In this document: piece by piece, positions 50,668-62,578 of the stretch
How positions within the stretch are numbered: the first letter of the stretch is position 1
How the letters are laid out: every line of letters begins with the position of its first letter
Source: Campylorhamphus procurvoides
Lineage: Eukaryota; Chordata; Aves; Passeriformes; Dendrocolaptidae
Assembly (NCBI GenBank): GCA_013396655.1
Contig: WBMV01000298.1
Location: 1,761,221-1,825,220, forward strand
Length of the DNA stretch: 64,000 bases
Direction: 5' to 3'
Made by a program: the position numbers and the translations under genes
Notes under the pieces: model-generated
Databases searched by the model: none
What the model was told of the DNA's origin: nothing
Seen by the model: only the letters and a program-made list of their open reading frames with translations

Positions 50668-50849
50668 AATTAGAGCTCTCAGATATCATGTATACCTGAC
50701 CGTGAATAAGAATAGCTGCAACGAATTGTAAAAGCATCTAAAAATGTTGAAGGCCTGTGGATTTTTCAAATCAGCTGATTTCTTCTGTTTGCTCTCCTCC
50801 CAGCTACCTCCAGATTTTTTATTTTTTATGTAAAAGGATACTCCTCCAC
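50668..50849. repeat. 185-bp direct repeat, copy B (unrecognised)
   Basis: Second copy, 182 bp, same orientation as copy A and 1,990 bases beyond its end. The flanks on both sides differ from those of copy A. See copy A for the comparison. Confidence 0.9.
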
Positions 50850-53680
50850 TGCGAAGCAGATGCTCCTGGGTATTCCTGAAACACTTAAAATTTAGAAGTG
50901 ATGAAAGGGGCAGAGAAAAGCTTATGCTTTTAAGTTCAAACCATTTGAAACAATGGTATTCTGTTACCACGTCAATCTTTAGAGTTGAATATAGAGATGA
51001 AATTGAATTTGACCTTGATGAGTGCATATATATATATGTCTATAATCACACAATGAAAATATGTCAAGTAAGAAAAGGTTCTAGCTTGGAGTTGTGGGCA
51101 CAAGATCTGGAATATAGATGTTGACAAAATCAAACATGCTATAAGACATGGTATTTTAAGCAGGGGCCATTAACAGTTGTTACAACATCAAGTAGTGTTA
51201 AGCCTATATTATGTTACACCTCTCAGAAGATGTATTCCATTTCAAGCATAAGCCATCGTGTCAGATGCTGGAGCTGCTGGAGGAAATTGTATTGCCTCTG
51301 AGAAATTTCCAGAAGGTTAGGCTTCTGTTGTTGGTTTCTTTTGGTCTTCTGGCAGAAGAAAAAAAAAGTGTGTCATTTAGCTATACTCACTGAGCATCTG
51401 CAGAGCTGGAAGTGTGGTTCAGATGATGAGCCATGTGCTACAGAGAACACTGGGCTGGTACAGTCTGAGACCTGCAGAAGTCGAGAGTTTTCTCTCCTGA
51501 GCACTTACGTAAAGCTACGTACTCTGAGCAAAAGAAGGACTATGACGCAGAAATCACATGTTGAAACCAGTGGTTCAGTTGGCTACTCCCACTGAGCGTT
51601 GCTATTGGTGCTACACCCTTACCTTAATCCAGCCCAAAATATAAAGACACAGTTTGCATTTTTTTTTACCCTGTGGTGACTTCAGTTTTGCTTCATTACA
51701 CCTAACTTCAGAAGTTAAAAATTAACTGCCTAAATCCAACCTAGTCATGCAAGTCTCCCTGTGTAGATAAAGAAGATAAACAAGATGTTACTAGTTTCGA
51801 TTCCTAATTCAGTCACAGGCACAAGTGTCATTGCCCTGCATGGTCTTGTTCTCAGAAGCACCAGGTTTTCCAGGATTTCCCTGCTGCAGTGGAGCATGAC
51901 TGCAGGTGGTTAGACACAATTAACTTTGCTTATTGCCTTCAAAGTGTCCTCCTGTGCATGAGCAACTCTTCCATTGATACCAGGGCTGGAACTGTTTCTT
52001 CTGACAATTTATGCTCCTTCTATGTCTTGTCTGCAGAAAGGGAGGCTAGGCAAGGCAAGGAAATGTGAAAAGATGCTTGAATGCCAGGAACATATAAATG
52101 GCAAAGGCAAGCATGTTTTCCCACCAACCCAGAAAATAGCTGCATGGTTTTAGCTGCACTTGTTTTTGTATTTGGATCAATTCCAGTCATCATCTTGGCC
52201 AGGAACTGTGTCTGATTAGGATATATTTGCTGAGCCTCTGGAGTGTAGAATAAATATTTTAAATAATATTTATCTCTGTGCTACAGCTCTCTGACCAAAA
52301 TGATATCCACAAAATAATACTTTCTGAAAACATAGCTTAGAAGCAATTAGATTTAAACATTCAACAGCTGCACTAATGACCTGTTTTAAATAAAACCCAT
52401 ATTTCACAGAGAAAATCTCAGTCCCTAGCCATGCCAAATTCAAGTCACTTTGCATGCACAGTTTTTCTCTGTGTTTTTTGTTTGGTTGGGTGTTTTTCTT
52501 TTGTTTTTGAGGTTTTTGGATTTTGGGGTTTTTTGAGGGTGGGGGGTGGGGGTGGAGGGGCTTTAATGCCAGAAGGCTGTGAGAGAAAAGAAATGTATTT
52601 TGAAGTTTTCTTGTTAATAGCTGGCATTATCATCTGCATGGCACTGATTGTTAGCATTTTCTTTCTGACCATTTAATGTATTTGTATAATATCAATATCA
52701 ACATGAGATTAGGTAGAAAAAAATGTTGCTAAATGACTGTTAGTGCAAATTGAATTGTTTGTACTAGAACAGTGTCAATGGAGAATTTTGTGTATTGTTA
52801 AATTGGACTGCTGAGATAGGGGAGACATTATCAGAGATCTGCATCTGAAATTCAGCCAGAGTCTGCATTTGCAAAGGTTTTTAACTCATGCTGAGCACAA
52901 ACTCAACTCTACTTTCCATGTGAATGTTAGGAAAGCACCAGACATTACTGCATGATGGTAATATTACTCATTTAGATCCTAAAAAAATTAGATTTAAACA
53001 ATCTCTAAACCAAATCAAACCATACAACTCAGCAGACCTCAAAGTCTGGACTTCAGTCCTGAAGATGTGTTTCATATCAGAACCCATTCTCTCACAGTAA
53101 AGCTCACAGAGATGCTGAATTTCACTTCGAGTTTACTTACCCTTTTCCACCCTAAAACTGCACTAGAAGTTATAGCCATGCAATTTTTTTCATTTAATTG
53201 GTTTTAGTGAATGTAAAATTGAATTGATGGTTTGTTCCTTTAACTCGATTACTAGATCTAAATAGTTTTTTTTACCACAAAAGACAATACTAATACCAAT
53301 ACCCTACACAACAGGGGTTCAAGGCATTCTAGGAAGCATAGTTGCTTATTACTTTCTGGTTGTTATCCAAAACAATGACCTATGTATTGAATGCCATTTG
53401 GATTCTATTTGTTTCGTGGATTTTGGCTTCAGTTTCAAGAGTAGAGAGCCCAATTCTCATTTAATGCTAATATTCACTTCCAGGTAGATTGTTTTGTGGA
53501 GTAATGAAGTGATTTATAGTAAAGGAGAGTCAGACTCATTATATCATGTGCCTTATACTCCTCTTACTTTAAAACACTGAAGACACTTTCCCTTTCAGCT
53601 GGTGTCATGAGTAAGTAACTTTACTGGGGTCTTCAGCTTATGGTTCTGTTGATATTCAGGGTAGTTCCTTCCAGAAGAAA
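50850..53680. other. Unannotated sequence with a G-rich tract
   Basis: About 2.8 kb without recognised genes. It contains a short (TA)n at about 51027-51038 and a T/G-rich block at 52478-52561, described separately. Confidence 0.4.
52478..52561. repeat. T/G-rich low-complexity block with G-quadruplex motif
   Basis: T runs mixed with GG and GGGG words, ending at 52537-52560 in four G runs (3, 6, 5 and 4 G). The loops are T, T and TGGA, a strong quadruplex pattern on the plus strand. Confidence 0.88.
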
Positions 53681-53684
53681 AAGG

Positions 53685-53960
53685 GCAGAAAAGAAAGAAA
53701 AGAGAGGAGGAAGAGGAGGAGAGGAGAGGAGAAAAGAGAAAAGAGNNNNNNNNNNNNNNNNNNNNNNNNNNNNNNNNNNNNNNNNNNNNNNNNNNNNNNN
53801 NNNNNNNNNNNNNNNNNNNNNNNNNNNNNNNNNNNNNNNNNNNNNNNNNNNNNNNNNNNNNNNNNNNNNNNNNNNNNNNNNNNNNNNNNNNNNNNNNNNN
53901 NNNNNNNNNNNNNNNNAAAGAAAAGAAAAGAAAAGAAAAGAAAAGAAAAGAAAAGAAAAG
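53685..53960. repeat. Purine-rich simple repeat spanning an assembly gap
   Basis: From 53685 to 53745 the plus strand is almost pure purine with GAGGA and GAAAA words. From 53917 to 53960 it is a clean (AAAAG)n pentanucleotide of about nine units. The 171 N in between almost certainly hide more of the same array. Confidence 0.93.
53746..53916. other. Assembly gap (171 N)
   Basis: 171 N inside a purine-rich microsatellite. The actual repeat length is unknown. Long open frames that cross it are artefacts of undefined codons. Confidence 0.98.
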
Positions 53961-56900
53961 AGGAAGATAGTAATTTTCAAGTATTCCACAAGTAACTTGC
54001 AGCTTGATTTGATACCACAAAAGTTGACTGCAAAACATGCCAGCAGCCTGTTCTGCACCATTTAAAATGCATGATATTTTTTTCAATATTTTTGGGGTTG
54101 AAGGGATAAACTCTAATATTTTAACGTTGATTTTGAATGTCTGAATGGAACTCAAGTGTTTGTTGGAAGCAAGAGAGCAAGGGCTGTGAAGAATTCTTTT
54201 ACAAAACCCAAGCGTCAATGAAAATAATGGTTGTGTCAATATTTCCATTTATATTTCTAATTTATTCTGTCTATAAACATAATCCAGGAAAAGCAGACAA
54301 AAATCATGTTCTTCTCACATTAGAATTCCAGTTCATAGTTGTGATTATTCTGTATCAACATGAAATTAAGATGAGAAAGTTGAGACCAATCATGCAGATA
54401 AAATTTGGACCTATTCTAGGTAGAATATCATTAATGGTAGCTAGGTGGAGGTAAGGAGATAAATTCATTTGAAAAGAATTAATTTTTAGTGACAAGGAAG
54501 CAGTGTTATACTACATGTGTTCATATTTAAATTCCTAATTGGCAATAATAACCTGGAAGCACTCTTTGCCATTACTGAAATCTTTTTGGCATATCTTGAT
54601 TTCTAATATTTGGCTTTAATTGGTTGTTTCTCTATCTTTTTAACTCTAATTTTGTGAAGGAACATTTTCTCTAATGCTGCTAAAGTCGTACACTAAAGCC
54701 TCACTCACAGCAGAGTCCTTGGACAGGAACTGATGACAGTAGTCACACAGAGGTGTATGTATTTACAGCCTTGCACAAAACAATGAAAATTGACTGGGAT
54801 ACATATCCTCCGCAGAGAGAAGAGAGGGAGTGAAAAATGAACTGCTTAAGAAAACAAAAGGCGCGGGTACAAAGGCAAGAATGAAATGGGGAACATCTCC
54901 ATCTGGCCAGAAAAGCCAAAGAAGAATATCCTCCTCCAATTTGACTATATGCTTCAAGAAGTTTGGATTTAAGGTGCAGAGAGCATTGAAAGAGCTGTTT
55001 GACAAAACTGGGGGCTGTACAATGAAAAAGGGCAAGCTTTTCTCCCTGCTCTTCACCTGAGTTACGTGATATACCTTTACCACACTCCTCCCTGGTCAAA
55101 AATCTGGCTCTGTGGAAGGTGGGCTGGACCATTGACTTCTAGGCAGCCAGGATTTCTCTGTCTGAGCTTCTGCTTCCCTTCTCAGATTTTTTCTTTTATT
55201 GCCTGTAGATTTCAACCTGATCCAGGCACCTACCTGAGGTGGTGCTGCACCATAGGGCTGGCACTGGCCATCTCTTGCTCCCTGGGCTGTAATTTGGGGT
55301 GTGTTGCCTGTCAAGTCCTTGCAATGAAGTGATCTAACACAAGGACCTCTGAAGGAGCCCTGAGGCTTTCCTGTAATATTAATTCTAAAACCACCTCATA
55401 TATGGATAAACTTTAAAAACAAACAAAAAAACAGAAAAGCCATTTCCTTGGTTCTGGTTGAATCCTGCTTCCCGAAGGTGACAGAACATGTGAAAGAGCC
55501 AGCAACACATGAGAAAAATATCCTCAGGAGGAAGAGAAATCTCACTTAAAAGCTTTGCATTCAGCAAGTTGCTGCTTAGTTCCTGTGTGAACAATTAATC
55601 TTAAAACAAATATTTGGCGAAGCGGGATTGAGCTCCGGGAGGTTTCATAGCTAACTAAGTTTGAATGAAAACACACACTGCCTGACTTCTTCATGACAGT
55701 TTTTCTTTCTCATTCTCTCCATAAAAATAACAAAGAAAAAGTATCTGTTACAATGACCCAGGTTTTGCCATTCAAACCTCTCTAATTACAAGCTTTCCCT
55801 CTGAGACCATTTACAATAGGGTATATAATGCATGGCTGTGTTACACCCTACTGCTCTTTGAATTCAGTATAACTGGTTATTACTATGTTAAAATGTAGTG
55901 GTCTGGTTCAAAGGCTTTTCTATAAATAAATATCTTCCTTGCTGAGCAGATGACTATCCCTACCAGCAGCTCCTGTGTTAACAGCTCTCTGGTTTTTAGC
56001 TCTTCAGCTGGGCATGGCTTGGAGCTGCTTTGAGAAGTCTGTGAATAGCTGGCAGCTGCAAGGTCTTGCAAAACCTGATTAGGATCAGACTGGAAATCAA
56101 TAATGTTATTACACTGCTGATTCTTATTCTGGTTAGTATTTAATGGGTGTATTTTTAATTTCCTGTTATCTACATTTCCTGAATTATATTTATTATTACA
56201 TAGAGGAGCTCAGGGGGCAACTACTCTGCTTAGGACACAAAGGTTATATGCTATCTTTGAGCTGTCACGAATGCCCTGTCCAAATCAACAGAGAAACCTA
56301 TAGGTAGTACCTGCAGGCTACAGGAAGCCTAAGGTAGTGCCTCAATACTGGGTGGGTGCCATCATATCTTGGCTGTATTCTGGAAAATGCTGCATGTATG
56401 TATATCTAGTCCCTGGATGATGGCAAAAACCAAAGGCAGAGAATATATAAAGCACCTGAAAATGCTGCAGTACTTTGCTGTGCCCCTGCAGTCAGTAGAA
56501 CCCTCTGTTTCGCCTGCTTGTTGCCCGTTCCACCTGGAGCAAGAGCTCAGACACCCTGAGAGACTTTTCCAGTGAAGGATGAGTGCTGCCTCCCTTTGCC
56601 TGACTGAAACCATGCCCCATCTGAGCCTCCTGGGCCATCTTTGGATAAAACATGATTAGTGCCCCTCCACTACCAAAGAAACAAAAATCCCCCTAACTGA
56701 ACAAGTTGATCACAACAATCTATATAGACTGTGGCATCTTTAGAGATGAGGCTTGCTTGTGCTATGTGTATAAACTAATGGAATGGACTTGTGATTACTG
56801 TAGGCTGTCTGGCTCTACAGTAGGACAAATAATAAAGGGATATAAAAGTATAAACAATGTGGCACTGTTGGCCAACACTGCTTTCCATTTCATTGCAAAA

Positions 56901-59900
56901 GAAAAAAAACAATGTAATTTCTCTTTCAAGTGCTAATTAGCAGTAATCATTTCATGAGTCCAAAAATCATAAGCTAGCTTTTCACAAGAGTATAAGTATT
57001 GAGTTATTCTCAAAAAAAAAAAAAAAGAGAGGAAAAAAAGGCAGTACATTATTTGGTGTTTGGTTTGGGGTTTTCGGGTTTGTATCTTAATTTTCAGGCT
57101 TTATATTTTCAAGATTTTTTCTGCAATGATGAGGAGACGGAAGAAGTACCCAACATTTTTTTCTCATAATTGCATAACTCCAAAGGCTGACTCTTTATTG
57201 AAGCATAAAATATTACATTTAAATGAGGAGAAAGAGAAGCCACATTGTAGTCAGGGAAAGAATACAGTACTGCCAGCTGCATGAAATCAAAACTCATGAA
57301 GCATATCCTAAGAAATCATGGGATTGCTTTAAGATTTCATGAGAAGCAAAATATTTTTTTTCTTTTTTGATTGCCTAAAGGTTTCTGTAGTCACTTCAAG
57401 AACACTCTCAAGTGTTCTTCCAATATCATGGAAGCTGGCAATTTACCTCATTTTAATGAGGCACACTTCCAGTAGAGGGTGATTATTGAAAAACATTGAG
57501 TATCGGAAAAATTAGTGACACTGAGATCACTATGATTTGGTGGCCTCAAGCTGCTCGCTCTAGACCTCTTTTCTCATAAGTCATACTATCTTTCAAGTTG
57601 TTATGAAAGAATATCATGGCAAGGAACCTTAAAAAAACAAGTTATTGCTTCAAAGGATGCTAAGAAAAAACATATATCACAAGTCTTCAGTGAGCGAGAC
57701 AGAAACTGTGAAATTGACACTAGAGTTCAATGAAAGAGGCAAAAACACAGTGGGTTTTTTATTTCTTATTGTTGAAATTTGAGTACAGTTCTGTGTATTT
57801 CTTTTTCAGATTTTAACAGACTGGGGTTTTTTTAAATGCCAAGTAGAAGCTTCTAGCTAGTGACATCAACTTCTAACACAGTAACTACTGTATTTATCTC
57901 CAGTTTATAGTGTTCCACTAACGCTGCATGAACTACTACGGGGAGAGCAGCTTCCAAGGAACAGGAGGTTTTAGTTGCCTCTAAATTACTGGAAATGTTG
58001 TGCTTATATGCCATAATGAAAGGGTGCACATACAGGAGATGTTTCAGCAACTGCAATCTGCTGCAATTATAGCAGATACGGCTACACCAGGCGACCAATT
58101 TAAGTGAACGGCATTCAAAACACATAGCCAGAGAGTCCATGGGGAATTTCAACTCTTTTCTTCTTTAAGGACTAGTTTTCCCAGACATCCATGGCCCTGT
58201 CCCTCTTCTCTGGCATTTCTTTTTGATCTTGGTGAACCTGTTCCGGCCTATGGATGAAATTTGAAACTAAGATCTTGATCACTTGTGGTCACTGAAAATC
58301 ACAGGGCATTTACAGTAAGAGCAGGCTTCCAGCACCAGTGTCATGGACACATATCACTGGGAATAGCAGCCTTTTTGGGGTTCTTGTGGGAGACCCCTTG
58401 GGTCAGGGCTCTCTAGGCTGCCTCTGCTCCATGCTACAGCCTTACAGACCTGGCACGGAGGGAAGGGAGTCTCAGCCACCCACCCACCTGCCTGGGGAAG
58501 CTCAGCTGTGCATGGGCCATGTGAATTTGACACAATTATTGAAAAAAAGTTATTTTGGTGCAAATGTACAGTGTGTGCTCACGGCCACTAACATTTCCAA
58601 TTCTGCAGCAAGGAAGGGACCTCCAGTGCTTACAAAGTCCTTAAAGCAACTTTAATTTCAATGACTTCAACCAGATCCTGTATTCAAAACATGTCATGAT
58701 AGTTTGTGACTATACTACCAGCAGAATACTTTTTCCAGTATTGCCATTGCCTGAAAGTTTGTTTATGTTTGAATATGACAGTGTTTTTGAAAAGTGATTT
58801 TGAGATTGTTTTATTTTTTTTTCAGTTCTAAAAATTAGGTGTGATGTTCTATTTTTTTCTGTTGATTTTACCTATTTTTGCTTTATGCATGAATAATAAT
58901 AACACACTCAGACCACTCTGAATTGAGGAACACCTAGAAAAGTGGACCTTTCGACACAGAAAACTTCTAAAATTTGTAACTTCATAGTGTAATCATAACC
59001 ATCCTTAGTTTTGGATATTTTTAATATACTATTCTGCTATACATAACAAAATAATTTTCAAATCAATTACAAGAAGCTGTCTTATTTGTCCATCAAAGTA
59101 TATAGGAACAGAAGACAAATTTTATGCTCAAAAACATTGTCTTGTTTCAAAATATGAATGAGGAAAAAATAATAAAGAAAACCTTGAAGAAACATATGTT
59201 TTGACAGATATCTACACATAATTCAGAAATACTTGACAGCATCTTGTTCAAATTTTCAGAAATGTCTCTGGATGGGATCAGATTTAAAGAATTTTTAGTC
59301 CCCAAAGTGAATTGTTTTTCCAGAATGTTATCAGGATATGAACAAAGGGATTATTATAGCAGTCACTGTCAATAATAAAAATTTAATGCATATTGGTCTC
59401 TTGGGGGAAAAAGTTATATACTACAAAATTTCCTACTGCATTTAACAGGTGCAAGGAAAGTGCTTCAGTATTATATAATTCTCATTCCTTCCTCAGGACT
59501 GCAAATATTTTTCCTTATTTTCTCTGTTTGTTCTTTTATTACAGGATTATATTTTCCTTGCTGGAATTTTCTGCTTATATGGTGATGTGCAAGCCAGGAT
59601 TTTCTTGGCTGTCACCAAACTATTTCATTTCTTGTTGAAGAAATGCAGAACAAAGAGCGGTTAGAGGTTGGTGTTGCTTCTCTTGTGAATTTGTCTCTCT
59701 TCAATGCTGTGATATCTGAACAATAGAGTTTTCCTACTTTGAATTATGCTGCTTGAGAGGTACACAGTTTCTAGGTAAACTTAGCCGTATTACTTTGGGT
59801 TTTCTTTTCCTCTTCTGAATAAAAATTAGTTTCAGTAAGATCAAAGACAACTTCGGCAGCTCAGGGAAAAAGGCAGCACTCCCCTTTTATTTTCTCCTCT

Positions 59901-60701
59901 GTTTATTTTGCTGCCAGTTCTCTCTGAAAATGGCCCTTTCTGCCAAGGCTACAATTTTCCTAAACGAATTAGTAATGCTCTGTCTTGTTCACTTGCACAA
60001 GTGGAAAATGAAAGACGGGAAATACAGAAAAGACAGTAAGGGATGAAAACCATGACAGTATCAAGAAAAATGTGAAGTGTAGCTGAGGTATATACCATAC
60101 ACACTTCAACCCTTCAGCAGCAGGTTGGCCTTTGAAAATCCTCCTGAAGAAGTGCCAGACCCTCAGACTCTCTTGACAGCCACCCTTGCGGTCCTTCAGC
60201 TCGATTTGGGGGATCTTGAAGAATGAGTTTCACTAACTGCAGTGTTGCAAATGCGCTATGTCAGGCTGGAGAGGGATGAATAAGGCCTTGCAGGTGCCAT
60301 CCTGCTTTGTGAGAGCAGAACAGGGTTCAAGTGTCACATATGCTTCTGCCTCTATTCCCTAGCAGGATGGTGAAGTAGCTGAACTTGCTTCTGAGGGCTT
60401 GTTGCCAGCTCACATTTTGTGTACCTCGCTGAGACTTCTGAGACCCACAAAAGCTTGGACCACTTCAGTCAGGTCATCATCTTTCAGCCTGCTGCTAGTC
60501 TGGAAATAATAAATTAAATGTGGCTAAATATGGGATTCTATGACAACAGAGGACAGGAATCCATCAGAATCCTTTGCAGGCTTAAAAATATGCCAGTAGC
60601 TACTGAGGACTGCAGAAAGAGCTCGTCACTTTTTAAATCCTAAAAGCCTGCCATATGGCCAGCATAAACTACAGGCTTCCTCTGTGTGGTAACTAGCTGA
60701 A
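53961..60701. other. Long unannotated stretch
   Basis: About 6.7 kb. Open frames at 54137-54454 (plus, 105 codons), 54743-55132 (minus, 129), 57853-58152 (minus, 99) and 58338-58655 (plus, 105) show no motif or family resemblance. A15 lies at 57012-57026 and a perfect 9-bp inverted repeat at 57398-57419. 58340-58520 is a small GC-richer patch. No RNA gene seen. Confidence 0.4.
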
Positions 60702-60872
60702 AATCACAGACTCATACAAAAAATGCAAGGTGGGGTAGTCCAGCCTCCCACTCCCCGCAGGAAATTTTTCAGGGCCATACTTAGTCCAGTTTTGAAAATC
60801 CTCAGGGATGGAGACAACAGAGCCTCTCCGGGCAGACTGCCACATTCTTTGACCACCCTCGTGGTGAGGAAT
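60702..60872 (-). mobile_element. CR1 LINE 3' fragment, diverged
   Basis: The plus strand starts AATCACAGACTCATAC, a decayed reverse octamer tail. It then reads 'gtggggtagtccagcctccc', 'aaaatcctcagggatggaga', 'cgggcagactgccacattct' and ACCACCCTCGTGGTGAGGAA. These are recognisable reversed CR1 3' phrases in the right order. The 5' truncation point is near 60872. Confidence 0.88.
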
Positions 60873-61964
60873 ACGTTGTCAGGATTGTTTAATAGCTGAA
60901 AAATGTATTTCTTAACTAGAGAACTTTTCTGTAAAATGCCTTCTTTGGGGTGCGATATTTTCGCAGAAAATGGCAGTCTCAGGAAAAGAGTTTATTTAAA
61001 GACTATAAAAAAACTGGTTTTAATCCAGTGGAGGTCTCCCAGGAATAAATCTTAAATGGCTTGACATTTCCATTTTTTTCTAGGCATCAAGTTTTTTGGT
61101 CATGCTACATCACCTATGATGAAATTCTTATCGTAGACTCATTTTCCTTATTTTAGGGGAAGAAAGCTGTTTCTGACACCAGAGGAGCAGTTCACAGATG
61201 GAAATGGGACTGTAGAAAACACTGTGTTAACAAATCTCATGTGAATTTCTGGCACCACTCTGAATTCAACTACTTTGGTTGTTGACCTATACGTGTAAGC
61301 ATGTATGTGCATAAATACACATACATACATGGATGTACATATTCACATCCATATGCACATCTACGTATCCATGTGTACATCCATATGCACATCCTTATAT
61401 CCATAGATGCACATGCTCACATTCACATGCATGCATGCATATATGTATACATACATATATATATGTATATAGTGCATACATAAGGGAAAACACACATGTA
61501 TATAAAATCCTAAAGTGCCTCTTTTGAGAAAAGAAACAATAAAATTTGCAGCTGGCTGTGGGTAGAAGCTGTTTCCTGACCTTTAGCATTCTTTTCCCTA
61601 CAGTCTAGTCATTTGACTAGATGCAATGATACAGTCAATGGGCTAACACCTTTAATAAGCTGTACCAGAATAAATGAGCTTGAAGCTCCAATAGGTCTGT
61701 CAGCACACATTACAGCTTATTCTGGAGAGTAAAGGCACTGTGAGGTGGACTCTGAGACTACCAAAACCGCAGCCTGTGTCACCTACCTGCCACAAGACAG
61801 GGTAGGAGACGCTGCCAGGCAGAAGATGAAGTGCCTAGACACACAGTGCTCCACAGATCAAGGTGAGCTGTCTCCTTCACATCAACGTGAGAGCTGTGGA
61901 GATGCTTTTAGGATGAATAACCTTGGCAGGAAAATTGTCAGCCAGATGAAATGTACTCATAGAT
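60873..61964. other. Unannotated sequence with a degenerate AT/AC repeat
   Basis: Besides the satellite-like block at 61288-61476, nothing is recognised. The plus frame 61745-62068 runs into the CR1 on its right and has no motif in its own part. Confidence 0.4.
61288..61476. repeat. Degenerate CATRTRCACAT-type simple repeat
   Basis: About 190 bp built of variable ACATAC, ATGTAC, CATCCATATG and ATGCAC words. It includes ATGCATGCATGCAT near 61427-61440 and (TA)n runs near 61455-61465. Alternating purine-pyrimidine sequence dominates. The small open frames reported on both strands here simply translate the repeat. Confidence 0.85.
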
Positions 61965-62578
61965 ACTTTGGATGGCCAAGAAGGCCTAGGGCATCCTGGT
62001 TTGTATCAAAAACAGTGTGGCCAAAAGGACTAGGGACTTGGTCATTCCCCTGTACTCAGCATCAGTGAAGTTGCATCTCAAACCTGTGTTCAGTTTTGGA
62101 CCCCTCACTTCAAGAAGGACATTAAAGCATTGGAGCACACCCAGAGGAGGGCAACAGAGCTTGGGAAGGGTCAAACGAGTAAGTCATATGAGGAGCAGCT
62201 GAGGGAGCTGGGAGTGTTTAGCCTGGAGAAAAGGAGGCTCAGGGGAGACCTTAACACTCTCTACAACTACCTGAAAGGTAGCCAGGTGGGGGTTGGCCTC
62301 TTGTCCCGGGCAGCTAGTGACAGGGGAAGAGGAAATACCCTCCAGCTGTGGCAGGGGAAGTTCAGGCTGGACATCAGAAAAAATTTCTTCACTAAGAGGA
62401 TGGTTAAGCATTGGAACAGTCTGCCCAGGGAAGTGGTTTCACCATCCCTAGAAATGTTCAAGAAATGACTGGATGAGGTACTTATTGCTGTGGTTTAGTT
62501 GGCATGGTGGTGTTTGGCCAAAGGTTTCACTCAATGGTCTTGGAGGTCTTTCCCAACCTTAATGATTCTATGATTCTA
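61965..62578 (+). mobile_element. CR1 LINE 3' fragment, well preserved
   Basis: A 5'-truncated CR1 in sense orientation with the most readable ORF2 end in the window. It enters at 'ggcctagggcatcctggttt' (about 61983) and runs through the 'gtactcagcatcagtgaagt' phrase. It is then open in one frame from 62130 to 62468. The 3' UTR ends in 'ctttcccaaccttaatgatt' then CTATGATTCTAC, the canonical octamer tail. One in-frame stop follows the EMFKK phrase, where ORF2 normally runs on a few more codons. Relatively low decay suggests a younger copy than those at 13.4 and 25.7 kb. Confidence 0.95.
62130..62471 (+). pseudogene. CR1 ORF2 C-terminal fragment
   Basis: A 112-codon open frame coding for the last part of CR1 ORF2, downstream of the RT core. 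Phrases in order are [50 protein letters not shown] and [15 protein letters not shown]. It has no promoter or start of its own. The ATG at 62130 is fortuitous, and upstream CR1 coding continues in another frame. It is not expected to make a functional product. Confidence 0.85.

Noticed and set aside
53595..54248. Long open frames (217, 142 and 141 codons) on both strands
   Set aside because: They cross the 171-N gap, where undefined codons cannot contain stops, and the rest translates a purine/pyrimidine microsatellite.
54743..55132. Overlapping minus-strand frames of 129 and 106 codons
   Set aside because: No domain, no conserved phrase, two competing frames over the same bases, and an opposite-strand frame as well. 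This is chance openness.
58605..58640. Phrase 'ggaagggacctccagtgctt' like a reversed CR1 tail
   Set aside because: No octamer beside it and no further CR1 wording on either side.
61301..61527. Plus-strand frames rich in His, Ile and Tyr
   Set aside because: They are translations of the degenerate CATATGCACAT repeat.
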